Source: JAPLDB01 sp038230515 (lineage in GTDB: Bacteria; Bacteroidota; Bacteroidia; AKYH767-A; 2013-40CM-41-45). Taken from it: 64,000 nucleotides of DNA. The notes under the pieces are model-generated. The model did not search any database. It worked only from the letters and a program-made list of their open reading frames with translations, and was not told where the DNA came from. The stretch's first letter is position 1. Each line of letters starts with the position of its first letter. Shown here one piece after another: positions 43,069 through 52,055 of this stretch. The stretch covers positions 1 to 64,000 of the forward strand of contig JBBRND010000013.1 of assembly GCA_038230515.1 (NCBI GenBank). The letters run 5' to 3'. Made by a program: the position numbers and the translations under genes.

Positions 43069-43605
43069 ATGACAAACAAAGATTTTTTTATCGCCTCATG
43101 GCAGCGCGATAGCGGCATCACTGCAAAAGCAATTCGTTCATTGCCGAACGACATGACGAAACTCAACCAGCATCATTATGCTAAATTCCGTTCTCCATGG
43201 GAAATTGTAAATCACATTGCGCCTCATGCGAAGGAACTTGCGCAGGCGACTTCTGACGGAAGAATGGATTTGGTAAACGAAGGAATGTTTCCACTTGACG
43301 GACCGAACATTTACAAATCTCTTGAAGATGCAGCGAAAGACGTTGAAACCAATTCGACTAAACTTATTGAGCTTCTCAAGACCGTTAGTGATACCGATTG
43401 GGAAAGCAAAATGATCCCAACTTTTTGGGGACCAATGAAAATTTTTGAAATGTCACTCATGCAATCATGTTGGACTATGTTGTTTGACAGTGTCCATCAC
43501 CGAGGACAACTTACTTCTTATTACAGAATGCTCGGTGTTACCCAACCTGAGTTGATGGGGCCGACCGCAGAAGTAGAAGAAGCAATGATGGCGAAGATGA
43601 ATTAA
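43069..43605 (+). CDS. DinB-family four-helix protein
   Basis: A 178-residue DinB/YfiT-like helical bundle. The usual metal-binding histidines appear in PWEIVNHIAPHAKELAQATS and in FDSVHHRGQLTSYYRMLG, the latter being the family signature (HxxxHRGQ). Such proteins are often thiol-dependent transferases (bacillithiol or mycothiol type) or damage-inducible proteins with unknown activity. Single gene with a terminator right behind it. Confidence 0.88.
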   Translation: MTNKDFFIASWQRDSGITAKAIRSLPNDMTKLNQHHYAKFRSPWEIVNHIAPHAKELAQATSDGRMDLVNEGMFPLDGPNIYKSLEDAAKDVETNSTKLIELLKTVSDTDWESKMIPTFWGPMKIFEMSLMQSCWTMLFDSVHHRGQLTSYYRMLGVTQPELMGPTAEVEEAMMAKMN

Positions 43606-43629
43606 GCCATTACAATAAATATTTTCAGA

Positions 43630-43665
43630 AGCAGCATCAAGTTTTTTGGTGCTGCTTTTATTTTG
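43630..43665 (+). terminator. Terminator of the DinB-family gene
   Basis: AGCAGCATC (43630-43638) pairs with GGTGCTGCT (43648-43656) in a 9-pair stem with one G-U pair, followed by TTTATTTTG. Confidence 0.85.
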
Positions 43666-43705
43666 TGATTAAAACTACTTTAGCGCAATTGAAACAATAA
43701 CACGA

Positions 43706-44941
43706 ATGAAAAAACTTTCACTCACGCAACGAATCATACTCTGCCTTCTTCTTGGAATTGTGACAGGAGCCACGTACCGTCATTTTTATCCCGACATAGA
43801 AAACCTAAAACCGTTTTCTGACAACGTACAATTATTGAGCGATATTTTCCTGCGACTCATCAAAATGATTATTGCTCCGTTAGTGTTTTCACTTTTGTTT
43901 GTAGGCATTGCAAAAGCAGGAGATTCAAAAGCAATCGGAAGAATGGGATTGAAAACCATTGTATGGTTTACGTTCGCCACGCTTGTTGCACTTACTTTCG
44001 GATTGGTAATTGCGAATTTCTTTGAACCGGGAAAGCACATTGTGCTTGATCTTACTTCGAAAGTCAGCAGCGATCCGAAACCATTTATTGCAAAAGAATT
44101 TATCGAGCGGATTTTCCCTGAGAGCATTGTTGACGTGATGGCACGAAATCAAATTCTGCCGATTATTGTATTCGTCATCTTTTTTGCATTGGCTACGGCT
44201 GCGTTAAAGGAGAAAGGTAAAATCATTATTGATTTTTTTGATGCTGTCGGGCATGTGATGTTGAAAGTGACAGAGTATGTAATGAAGTTTGCGCCCGTGG
44301 CTGTATTCGGAGCAGTAGCATCCATCATTGCATTGAAAGGGATAGAAATTCTTTACGGATATTTTTTTCTCATATCCTGTTTCTTCGGAGGACTCTTGGT
44401 CTTTGTTTTTGGTTTCCTGTTTTTGGTATGCGCAGTTATCAAAGTAAGTTTTTTCAAGCTCCTGAAGGCGATAAAAGAACCAACGATTCTTGCTTTCAGC
44501 ACTGCGAGCAGTGAATCAGCCATGCCGATGCTTATTGAAGCGCTTGAAAATTTCGGTTTCAAAAACCGAATTGTAAGTTTTGTATTGCCGCTTGGATATT
44601 CATTCAACCTTGATGGTTCTATTATGTACATGACATTTGCAACGCTCTCCATAGCGCAAGCAGCTGGAATGGATATTTCGCTAAGTCAGCAGATAACAAT
44701 GATGCTTATTCTTTTGGTATCGAGTAAGGGAATGGCGGGAGTGAGAGGTGCTTCGATTGCGGTGATCTCCGGAATGCTTGTTTACTTTAATATCCCGTTG
44801 CAAAATTTTGCATTGATACTTGCCATTGACTGGTTGCTTGACATGGGCAGATCAGGAACCAATATTATCGGTAATGCGGTTGCTACTGCTGTTGTCAGTA
44901 AGTGGGAGGGTGAGAAGTTGGGCGAAGAAAATCTTTCTTAA
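43706..44941 (+). CDS. Dicarboxylate/amino acid:cation symporter (DAACS, SLC1-like)
   Basis: A 411-residue inner-membrane symporter of the GltP/DctA family. The re-entrant hairpin motif is present as STASSESAMPMLIEAL, and the unwound helix motif as SFNLDGSIMYMTFATLSIAQ. The second hairpin is SSKGMAGVRGASIAVISG, and the substrate-coordinating region near the C terminus reads DWLLDMGRSGTNIIGNAVAT. It imports C4-dicarboxylates or acidic/neutral amino acids with protons or sodium; in DWLLDMGRSGTN the arginine is in the position that favours acidic substrates. The stop overlaps the stop of the convergent outer-membrane gene by four bases. Confidence 0.92.
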   Translation: MKKLSLTQRIILCLLLGIVTGATYRHFYPDIENLKPFSDNVQLLSDIFLRLIKMIIAPLVFSLLFVGIAKAGDSKAIGRMGLKTIVWFTFATLVALTFGLVIANFFEPGKHIVLDLTSKVSSDPKPFIAKEFIERIFPESIVDVMARNQILPIIVFVIFFALATAALKEKGKIIIDFFDAVGHVMLKVTEYVMKFAPVAVFGAVASIIALKGIEILYGYFFLISCFFGGLLVFVFGFLFLVCAVIKVSFFKLLKAIKEPTILAFSTASSESAMPMLIEALENFGFKNRIVSFVLPLGYSFNLDGSIMYMTFATLSIAQAAGMDISLSQQITMMLILLVSSKGMAGVRGASIAVISGMLVYFNIPLQNFALILAIDWLLDMGRSGTNIIGNAVATAVVSKWEGEKLGEENLS

Positions 44942-45786
44942 TTCTTTTCATCTGTCCGAATTCGAAACGCATACGCAATTCGAAAAAGAAATCCATCCGT
45001 TACATTCATAGAATAGTAATCTGCCTTGCCTGATTCACGAAAGCCGCTTTTGTATTTGCGAAGAATGGTATGTCCTGCTTCAATACTGATCACTTGCTTT
45101 TTCGATAAATAAAAATCCATAAAAAGTTTCAGATGATTATCGTTTACGCGAATGAAATTATAATCAAACGTTCGATAGCCGTTGGTGTTGGAGCGAAACA
45201 TTATTCCTGCATGGATTGATTTCATAAATTTATATTCAAGATTCATGCTCCCCGGCAATACGCCAAACAAATTCCATTTTGAATTTATGTTCCAATCAAT
45301 GCCAAGCAGAGGCATAAAGAAAGGACCAAAGAACTCGCTATTGTAATAAAGACCAATTTTATATTTCAATGTTTCCTTCCTTTGATAAGATGTCAATAAA
45401 GCTCCTCCATATTGTATATCACGGCTGCTTAAATCATCGTCAAGTTGAGAACTTACTCTCGGAATAAAAACAAAAGCAGTTTTCCATTTCGACTTCCACT
45501 GATGCAACCATGTGAGTGGGATAAATCCTACATGAAATTCTCTATTGATAAACGTTCTCGGAGAAATCATTCTGAAGTTTTCATACACGGGATTGATCAC
45601 AAAGTAATCGCTGTTAATTTTAAAAGGCAGTGTTAAAGAGATTGCGGCAAGTTGGGTGTTTACTGCATTGTTATTTACAGCGCGATCAGCCGGACTGTAT
45701 TGATAATATGAAGAAACAACATCGAGAAATGGCTGTGCGCATGCAAAAAGAGGAAGTAGAAATATTGAAAGAATAATTTTCTTCAT
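44938..45786 (-). CDS. DUF6268-like predicted outer-membrane beta-barrel protein
   Basis: A 282-residue protein with a signal peptide (MKKIILSIFLLPLFACAQP; the cysteine could make it a lipoprotein, but the following residues fit cleavage after AQ-type ends as well). The mature part consists of alternating strands with aromatic ends (YYQYSPADRAV, GFIPLTWLHQWKSKWKTAFV, KIGLYYNSEFFGPFFMPLLG) and ends in LFRIAYAFRIRTDEKN, consistent with an 8-12-strand barrel. This matches uncharacterised DUF6268 proteins. The ATG at 45786 places the signal peptide correctly. It diverges from purH. Confidence 0.75.
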   Translation of the reverse strand: MKKIILSIFLLPLFACAQPFLDVVSSYYQYSPADRAVNNNAVNTQLAAISLTLPFKINSDYFVINPVYENFRMISPRTFINREFHVGFIPLTWLHQWKSKWKTAFVFIPRVSSQLDDDLSSRDIQYGGALLTSYQRKETLKYKIGLYYNSEFFGPFFMPLLGIDWNINSKWNLFGVLPGSMNLEYKFMKSIHAGIMFRSNTNGYRTFDYNFIRVNDNHLKLFMDFYLSKKQVISIEAGHTILRKYKSGFRESGKADYYSMNVTDGFLFRIAYAFRIRTDEKN

Positions 45787-45872
45787 GAGAAGAATTTGTG
45801 CGCAAGATAAATAATCGAAGGGCAAATTTTTTCGCTTAGCATATAGCGTGTTTTTCGTTTGCGAACGTTATG

Positions 45873-45880
45873 TACTTTCG
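45873..45880 (+). promoter_or_regulatory. Putative -7 element of purH (TACTTTCG)
   Basis: TACTTTCG is a one-base variant of TAnnTTTG, 21 bases before the GTG start at 45902. The same variant occurs before the YdeI-like gene (10318) and before paaY (53331). Confidence 0.45.
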
Positions 45881-45901
45881 CGCTCCATTTCAAAAAATAC
45901 A

Positions 45902-47422
45902 GTGACAAAAAAAATACGCACCGCGCTTGTTTCAGTTTATCATAAAGAGAATCTGGAACACATCATTAAAAAGTTGCATCAGCTTGGAGTGAAGCTGATC
46001 ACAACGGGAGGTACTCAACAGTTTATTGAAAAGCTTGGTTACCCGGTTACAACTGTAGATTCAATTACTGATTATCCACATATACTTGGAGGACGGGTTA
46101 AAACACTTCACCCAAAAATTTTCGGGGGCATCCTTCGCAGAGATGAAAACGAAAACGATCAAAAGGAAATTAAAGAATTCAACATTGAGCCGATTGATTT
46201 AATCATCGTTGATCTTTATCCTTTTGAAGAAACGGTTACTGCAGGAGGAAGCGAAAGCGAAGTGATTGAGAAAATTGACATCGGTGGCATCTCTCTTATT
46301 CGTGCAGCCGCAAAAAATTTTAATGACGTTATTGTTGTTTCTTCAAGAGATCAGTATCAGGACTTATATTCTCTTCTGAAAAAACAAAACGGAGAATCAA
46401 CCCTCGAAGACAGAAAGCTGATGGCTACTTATGCTTTCAATGTTACTTCTCATTACGATACTGCCATCTTCAATTACTTTAATCGTGAAGAAAAAGTTCC
46501 TGCGTTCAAGCGAAGTGTTACCACCTCACGCTCGCTACGTTATGGAGAAAATCCTCATCAGCGCGGAGTGTTTTATGGAAAGTTTGATGAACTGTTCGAG
46601 CAACTCAACGGGAAAGAAATTTCTTACAACAATCTTCTTGACATTGATGCAGCTGTTTCTCTGATGTCAGACTTCACTGAACCAACAAGTGCCATTCTCA
46701 AGCACAACAATGCCTGCGGGGTTGCATCTAGAAAAAATTTATCGGATGCCTGGAAAGATGCGCTTGCTGCCGATCCTGTTTCTGCATTTGGCGGAATTAT
46801 TATTGTGAACGGAAAAGTTGAGGAGAAACTTGCTGAAGAAATGAATAAACTTTTCTTTGAGGCTCTGATTGCTCCATCCATTGCTCCCGATGCTCTTGAA
46901 ATTCTGAAACAAAAAAAGAACCGCATCATTCTCCTTCAGAAAAAAACGGAATTGCCTGCCAAACAATTTCGTTCGTTGCTCAATGGAGTTGTTGAACAGG
47001 ATCGCGATTCAAAAACAGAAACTGCAACAGAAATGAAAACGGTTTCAAAGATTGCCCCAACAGAGAGCCAGATTTCTGATATGGAGTTTGCAAATAAATT
47101 AGTGAAGCATACAAAATCAAACACCATTGTGCTTGCTAAGAACAAACAACTCATTGCGAGCGGCACAGGACAAACTTCACGCGTAGATGCTCTGCAACAA
47201 GCAATCGTAAAGGCAAATCACTTTAAGTTCGATCTCAATGGCGCTGTGATGGCAAGCGATGCATTCTTTCCTTTTCCCGATTGTGTTGAGATAGCTTACA
47301 ATGCTGGAATCGCAGCAGTCATTCATCCGGGAGGTTCCATTAAAGATCAGGACTCCATTAACTACTGCGATACGAACGGAATGGCAATGGTGATAACAGG
47401 GGTACGACACTTTAAGCATTGA
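45902..47422 (+). CDS. purH: Bifunctional AICAR transformylase/IMP cyclohydrolase
   Basis: A 506-residue enzyme for the last two steps of de novo IMP synthesis. The N-terminal MGS-like cyclohydrolase domain has RTALVSVYHKENLEHIIKKL, LITTGGTQQFIEKLGYPV, ILGGRVKTLHPKIFGGILRR and IDLIIVDLYPFEETV. The transformylase domain has SLRYGENPHQRGVFYG, SAILKHNNACGVASRKN and the C-terminal DAFFPFPDCVEIAYNAGIAA and VIHPGGSIKDQDSINYC. The start is GTG 45902 (MTKKIRTALV), just behind the -7 box; a longer frame from 45848 would begin upstream of the promoter element. It sits directly upstream of the mreB promoter. Confidence 0.95.
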   Translation: MTKKIRTALVSVYHKENLEHIIKKLHQLGVKLITTGGTQQFIEKLGYPVTTVDSITDYPHILGGRVKTLHPKIFGGILRRDENENDQKEIKEFNIEPIDLIIVDLYPFEETVTAGGSESEVIEKIDIGGISLIRAAAKNFNDVIVVSSRDQYQDLYSLLKKQNGESTLEDRKLMATYAFNVTSHYDTAIFNYFNREEKVPAFKRSVTTSRSLRYGENPHQRGVFYGKFDELFEQLNGKEISYNNLLDIDAAVSLMSDFTEPTSAILKHNNACGVASRKNLSDAWKDALAADPVSAFGGIIIVNGKVEEKLAEEMNKLFFEALIAPSIAPDALEILKQKKNRIILLQKKTELPAKQFRSLLNGVVEQDRDSKTETATEMKTVSKIAPTESQISDMEFANKLVKHTKSNTIVLAKNKQLIASGTGQTSRVDALQQAIVKANHFKFDLNGAVMASDAFFPFPDCVEIAYNAGIAAVIHPGGSIKDQDSINYCDTNGMAMVITGVRHFKH

Positions 47423-47470
47423 ATTGAAAACAATAGATCGGGGATTGCAAGAATTATCTTTCTCTTTTCG

Positions 47471-47500
47471 TTTGTTGAACAGTCCGTTGATATAAATTTG
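47471..47500 (+). promoter_or_regulatory. Promoter of the mre operon (TTTG-N18-TAAATTTG)
   Basis: TTTG (47471-47474) and TAAATTTG (47493-47500), 18 bases apart, match the Bacteroidota consensus. The predicted start near 47507 leaves an ~80-base leader before mreB. Confidence 0.8.
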
Positions 47501-47587
47501 CCGCTCAGATTTTTTTAAGGCATCTAATCACCACTTTCGTAAAGATTTGTTTCACTTTCCTAATAACTACTAAGGATAACCAACTAC

Positions 47588-48610
47588 ATGGGTCTCTTCG
47601 ACTTTCTTACACAGGAAATTGCCATTGATCTTGGCACCGCAAACACGCTAATTATTCACAACGATAAAGTAGTTGTTGATGAGCCGAGCATTGTTGCTAT
47701 TGACCGACAATCAGGAAAAGTTCTTGCGGTTGGTAAACAAGCAATGATGATGCACGGCAAGACGCATGAAAACATAAAAACAATTCGACCTCTGAAAGAT
47801 GGTGTGATCGCTGACTTCGATGCAGCCGAACACATGATTCGCGGAATGATCAAGATGATCAATCCCAACAAAGGATTGTTTTCTCCTTCTTTGAAAATGG
47901 TAATATGTATTCCTTCAGGAATTACTGAAGTGGAGAAAAGAGCTGTTCGTGATTCTGCAGAGCATGCAGGTGCAAAAGAAGTTTATCTCATTCACGAACC
48001 GATGGCTGCAGCAATCGGTATTGGGATTGATGTGGAAGAACCGATGGGCAACATGATAATTGATATTGGCGGAGGCACAAGTGAAATTGCTGTCATAGCT
48101 CTGGGTGGAATTGTATGCGATCAATCAATCCGTGTGGCGGGTGATGGTTTCACAAATGACATTTGGGATTATATGCGTAGGCAGCACAATATTTTGATTG
48201 GAGAAAGATCAGCAGAGAAAATAAAAATTGAAGTTGGTTCTGCACTGCCTGAACTTGAAAATCCACCGCCCGATTATGCAGTTCATGGAAGAGACTTAAT
48301 GACCGGAATTCCAAAAGAAATTACCGTGAGCTACACTGAGATTGCTCATGCGCTCGACAAATCAATTTCTAAAATTGAAGAAGCGATTTTAAAAGCACTC
48401 GAGTTAACTCCTCCTGAATTGTCAGCTGATATTTATCGCACTGGAATTTATTTAACAGGAGGTGGAGCATTACTCCGAGGATTGGATATACGCATTTCTC
48501 TTAAAACAAAATTGCCTGTTCACGTTGCCGAGGACCCTCTTCGGGCCGTTGTTCGCGGCACCGGCATTGCACTGAAAAATATCGGGCGGTTTAAATTTCT
48601 GATTCCATAA
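47588..48610 (+). CDS. mreB: Rod shape-determining protein MreB
   Basis: A 340-residue bacterial actin that forms membrane-bound filaments and guides sidewall peptidoglycan synthesis. The phosphate-1 loop is EIAIDLGTANTLIIHN, the phosphate-2 loop is MIIDIGGGTSEIAVIALGGI, and the connecting helix region KRAVRDSAEHAGAKEVYLIH is followed by EPMAAAIGIG. The adenosine motif is YLTGGGALLRGLD. The length is normal. It is the first gene of mreB-mreC-mreD-mrdA-rodA, with a strong promoter upstream. A 176-base gap with dispersed-repeat-like phrases separates it from mreC. Confidence 0.97.
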   Translation: MGLFDFLTQEIAIDLGTANTLIIHNDKVVVDEPSIVAIDRQSGKVLAVGKQAMMMHGKTHENIKTIRPLKDGVIADFDAAEHMIRGMIKMINPNKGLFSPSLKMVICIPSGITEVEKRAVRDSAEHAGAKEVYLIHEPMAAAIGIGIDVEEPMGNMIIDIGGGTSEIAVIALGGIVCDQSIRVAGDGFTNDIWDYMRRQHNILIGERSAEKIKIEVGSALPELENPPPDYAVHGRDLMTGIPKEITVSYTEIAHALDKSISKIEEAILKALELTPPELSADIYRTGIYLTGGGALLRGLDIRISLKTKLPVHVAEDPLRAVVRGTGIALKNIGRFKFLIP

Positions 48611-48786
48611 ATCAGTCGGCAGTCCACAGTTTGTAGTTGGCAATTTTTTTCAACTCAATCTTATGGCTCACTGCTTTCAACGAATTTTAGCAGTTGATGA
48701 AAACTTTCAAATTCGAACAATCGATATTGGGAACTTTGCTGCTTTTGATTTGCACCAAGTGTCAATTGCTAATTGCGAACTGAAAA

Positions 48787-49620
48787 ATGCGCTCCCTATT
48801 TATCTTTCTCTGGCGATATAATTATTTTATTCTTTTTTTGGTGATGGAAACAATTTCGTTTTCACTCATTATTCGCAACAGTAATTTTCATCATGCCAGT
48901 TACATCAACAGCACCAATGCTCTGGCAGGAAAGGTGAACGAGACAGTCAGTTCAGTTACGGAATATTTAAATCTCGTGAAAGCAAATGAAGCATTGTCAA
49001 GGGAAAATGCAGCGATGCACACTCTAATGCCCGGAGCATTCTACATTGACAGTGTGTTGAGGCGAGTTGTTGTTGACACGACTCACAAACAACAATACAC
49101 TTTTGTAACAGCTAAGGTCATTAACAATTCTGTGAATAGAAGAAATAATTATCTCACCTTGAACAAAGGCGGTATGCAAGGTATCAAACCGGAAATGGGT
49201 GTAGTGTGTGCTGATGGAATTGTCGGGATCATTAAAGACACGAGCGAGCATTTCTCATCGGTACTTTCTTTACTTCATAAAGATACTCGCATAAGTGCGA
49301 AAATGAAAAAGAGCGGCTATATCGGTTCGTTAGTTTGGGACGGATATGATTTTCGTCACGCAACTTTGAAGGACATTGCATTGCATGTAAAAATGGCGAA
49401 GGGTGATACGATTGTTACAAGCTCCTTCTCTTCAATTTTTCCAGAAGGAATTATGATTGGGACTGTTGAAGAATTTAATGCAAAGGAAGGCGATAATTTT
49501 TATACGATAAGTGTGAAATTTTCTACTGACTTCAGTAATTTGTCTTCAGTTTATATTGTGGAGAATGTAATGAAAGGCGAACAACAGGTGCTCGAAGAAA
49601 AACAAACAGATGATCGTTAA
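48787..49620 (+). CDS. mreC: Rod shape-determining protein MreC
   Basis: A 277-residue bitopic protein. A short N terminus and one membrane helix (YNYFILFLVMETISFSLIIR) precede a periplasmic coiled coil (NETVSSVTEYLNLVKANEAL). The double beta-barrel typical of MreC follows: FVTAKVINNSVNRRNNYLTL, NKGGMQGIKPEMGVVCADG and then GIVGIIKDTSEHFSSVLSLL. MreC links the cytoplasmic MreB filament to periplasmic PBP2 and activates it. It overlaps mreD by 11 bases. Confidence 0.95.
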   Translation: MRSLFIFLWRYNYFILFLVMETISFSLIIRNSNFHHASYINSTNALAGKVNETVSSVTEYLNLVKANEALSRENAAMHTLMPGAFYIDSVLRRVVVDTTHKQQYTFVTAKVINNSVNRRNNYLTLNKGGMQGIKPEMGVVCADGIVGIIKDTSEHFSSVLSLLHKDTRISAKMKKSGYIGSLVWDGYDFRHATLKDIALHVKMAKGDTIVTSSFSSIFPEGIMIGTVEEFNAKEGDNFYTISVKFSTDFSNLSSVYIVENVMKGEQQVLEEKQTDDR

Positions 49621-50143
49621 GATATTCAATAACGCGAAGCGGTTTTTGTTTCTCATCCTCCTGCAGGTGATTGTACTCAATCACATTCAGTGGAGCGGCT
49701 ACATCAATCCATACATTTATATTTTATTCATTATGTTATTGCCGATGGAAACACCAAAGTGGGCAGTATTGGTGTTAGGATTTACAACGGGTTTAATTAT
49801 TGACATGTTCAGCAATACGAGCGGCTTACATGCAGCAGCAGCAACGCTATTGGCCTTTGCAAGACCGGGAGTTCTGCGACTCATTTCTCCGCGTGATGGA
49901 TATGAGCCCGAAACTAATTTTACCCCGCAGAAAATGGGATTGAATTGGTTTCTCGCTTACGTAATAATACTTACACTTATTCATCATCTGTTTTATTTTT
50001 ACGTTGAAATTTTTCGCTTCAAGGAATTCTTCATTACCTTTTTCAAAGCCATTTTAAATTCGGTTATCACGATCATACTCATCTTGATCGGAACTTATTT
50101 ATTCGGTAAGCAGTCAAAAGCAAATGAACGTATCACAGGGTAG
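49610..50143 (+). CDS. mreD: Rod shape-determining protein MreD
   Basis: A 177-residue membrane protein with five or six hydrophobic segments (FLFLILLQVIVLNHIQWSGY, YIYILFIMLLPMETPKWAVL, LVLGFTTGLIIDMFSNTSGL). TGLIIDMFSNTSGLHAAAAT is the most conserved MreD stretch. It is part of the elongasome with MreC. The start at 49610 overlaps mreC by 11 bases, and the end overlaps mrdA by 20 bases, so the three are translationally coupled. Confidence 0.92.
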   Translation: MIVKIFNNAKRFLFLILLQVIVLNHIQWSGYINPYIYILFIMLLPMETPKWAVLVLGFTTGLIIDMFSNTSGLHAAAATLLAFARPGVLRLISPRDGYEPETNFTPQKMGLNWFLAYVIILTLIHHLFYFYVEIFRFKEFFITFFKAILNSVITIILILIGTYLFGKQSKANERITG

Positions 50144-52025
50144 GAGTGCAGTCATTCTTCTGATTTTTTTTGCCGTTGGATTTATTTTCCTGATGCGATT
50201 ATTTTCGATTCAGATTCTTGATGACAGCTACAAAGTTTCTGCTGATGATAACGCAATTCGTAAAGTGACTGAATACCCAGCGCGTGGGTTGATTTATGAT
50301 CGCAATGGAAAACTTCTTGTCTTCAATGAACCTGTTTATGATTTGATGATTATCCCTAAGCAGGCAAAAAATATTGATACTGCTGAATTTTGCAAACTCG
50401 TTGGAATTACTTCTGCAGAGTACCACGATCTGTATCACAAGGCAAAAGTTTATTCTTCGGTAAAGCCTTCCATTTTTGTAAAACAACTTTCAGTTGAAAC
50501 ATACGGTGGGTTACAGGAAAAATTATATCGCTTTCCAGGATTTTATGTTCAGCCGCGTACTCTGAGAAGATACCCTGATCCGATGGCTGCTCATTTATTC
50601 GGCTACATTGGTGAAGTAGATACAAATATCACGAAAAAAGATTCTTATTACAAGGAAGGTGATTACATCGGAAAAAGCGGAATTGAACAATCGTACGAAA
50701 AAGTGCTACGCGGGAAAAGGGGAACGCGTACTGTTTTGGTAGATGTTTTCAATCGGGAGAAGGGACATTACCGTGACGGAAAGTTTGATACTACCGCAGT
50801 TGCAGGACAAAATCTTACACTCTCTCTTGATGCAAAACTTCAGGCGTATGGAGAAAAACTTTTTCAGAATAAAGTTGGCGGAGTTGTTGCCGTTGATCCG
50901 CAAACAGGGGAAATTCTTGCTTGCGTCAGCAGTCCAGGTTACGATCCAAATTTATTGGTGGGAAGAGCGCGTACAAAAAACTATGCGTCACTTTTATTTG
51001 AGCCGACAAAACCTTTATTCAATCGTGCGTTGATGGCTTATTATCCGCCCGGCTCAACTTTTAAACTCATTAATGATTTAATTGGAGAACAGGAAGGCGT
51101 TTTATTTCCGAACACTTCCTATTACTGCGATGGAGGTTATCACATGGGCAGTCAAACAGTGAAGTGCGATGCACGGCATGGTTCGCTTACGCTCGAGTCA
51201 GCGATTGCACATTCATGCAACACTTATCACTGTTATGTTTTTCGCAGCATCATTGATCAGCGAAAATATAAAACTTCTGAAGAAGGATATTTAAGTTGGA
51301 GAAATCACGTACTCACTTTTGGTATTGGAAAAAGATTGTATAGCGATCTTCCGCAAGAGTTAAAAGGGAATGTCCCTTCAATTGAATATTACGATAAGTA
51401 TTTCGGCAAAGGGCATTGGAAGTCATCAACCATCGTTTCACTTTCTATCGGGCAAGGCGAGCTGGGAATTACACCGCTTCAAATGGCAAACACGATGTGC
51501 ATCATTGCGAACAAGGGTTACTACTATATTCCGCATATCGTAAAAGCAATAAGCGATTCTGTCAATATTCAAAAATATTTTTCAGAAAGACAGTTTACTG
51601 ATATTGACCCTAAGTATTTTGAAGTAGTAGTTAACGGAATGGAGAGCGTAGTAGAATCAGGAACCGCAGCTGCATCAAAAATAAAAGGTATTACCGTGTG
51701 TGGAAAAACAGGAACAGCACAGAACCCTCACGGAAAAGATCATTCATTGTTTGTAGGTTTTGCTCCAAGAGAAAATCCAAAGATTGCCATCGGCATCATG
51801 GTGGAAAATGGTGGCTGGGGTGCTGACTGGGCAGCACCAATCGCCACGCTAATGATTGAAAAATATTTGCGTGACTCCATTTCAAGACCTGAACTGGAAA
51901 AAAGAATGTTCGAAGGAGTGATACAGCCAAAAGTTTATATGGAAGAAAAGAAGAAGGAAGAGAAGAAAGAGGAAATGAAGGATTCAACTTCGGTAAAAGT
52001 TGTTGCGTTAAAGAAAGAGAAGTAA
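50124..52025 (+). CDS. mrdA: Penicillin-binding protein 2 (elongasome transpeptidase)
   Basis: A 633-residue class B PBP. An N-terminal membrane anchor (AVILLIFFAVGFIFLMRLFS) and the pedestal domain (EYPARGLIYDRNGKLLVFNE) precede the transpeptidase domain. The catalytic serine is Ser311 in PPGSTFKL. SxN is in AIAHSCNTYHCYVF and KTG in GKTGTAQNPHGK. It cross-links sidewall peptidoglycan with RodA. The C-terminal tail is rich in Lys/Glu (KKKEEKKEEMKDS), a charged extension of unclear use. The gene overlaps mreD by 20 bases; rodA follows after about 30 bases. Confidence 0.96.
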   Translation: MNVSQGRSAVILLIFFAVGFIFLMRLFSIQILDDSYKVSADDNAIRKVTEYPARGLIYDRNGKLLVFNEPVYDLMIIPKQAKNIDTAEFCKLVGITSAEYHDLYHKAKVYSSVKPSIFVKQLSVETYGGLQEKLYRFPGFYVQPRTLRRYPDPMAAHLFGYIGEVDTNITKKDSYYKEGDYIGKSGIEQSYEKVLRGKRGTRTVLVDVFNREKGHYRDGKFDTTAVAGQNLTLSLDAKLQAYGEKLFQNKVGGVVAVDPQTGEILACVSSPGYDPNLLVGRARTKNYASLLFEPTKPLFNRALMAYYPPGSTFKLINDLIGEQEGVLFPNTSYYCDGGYHMGSQTVKCDARHGSLTLESAIAHSCNTYHCYVFRSIIDQRKYKTSEEGYLSWRNHVLTFGIGKRLYSDLPQELKGNVPSIEYYDKYFGKGHWKSSTIVSLSIGQGELGITPLQMANTMCIIANKGYYYIPHIVKAISDSVNIQKYFSERQFTDIDPKYFEVVVNGMESVVESGTAAASKIKGITVCGKTGTAQNPHGKDHSLFVGFAPRENPKIAIGIMVENGGWGADWAAPIATLMIEKYLRDSISRPELEKRMFEGVIQPKVYMEEKKKEEKKEEMKDSTSVKVVALKKEK

Positions 52026-52055
52026 TTTTTATTTTTTTAATTGCAAACCGATTCA

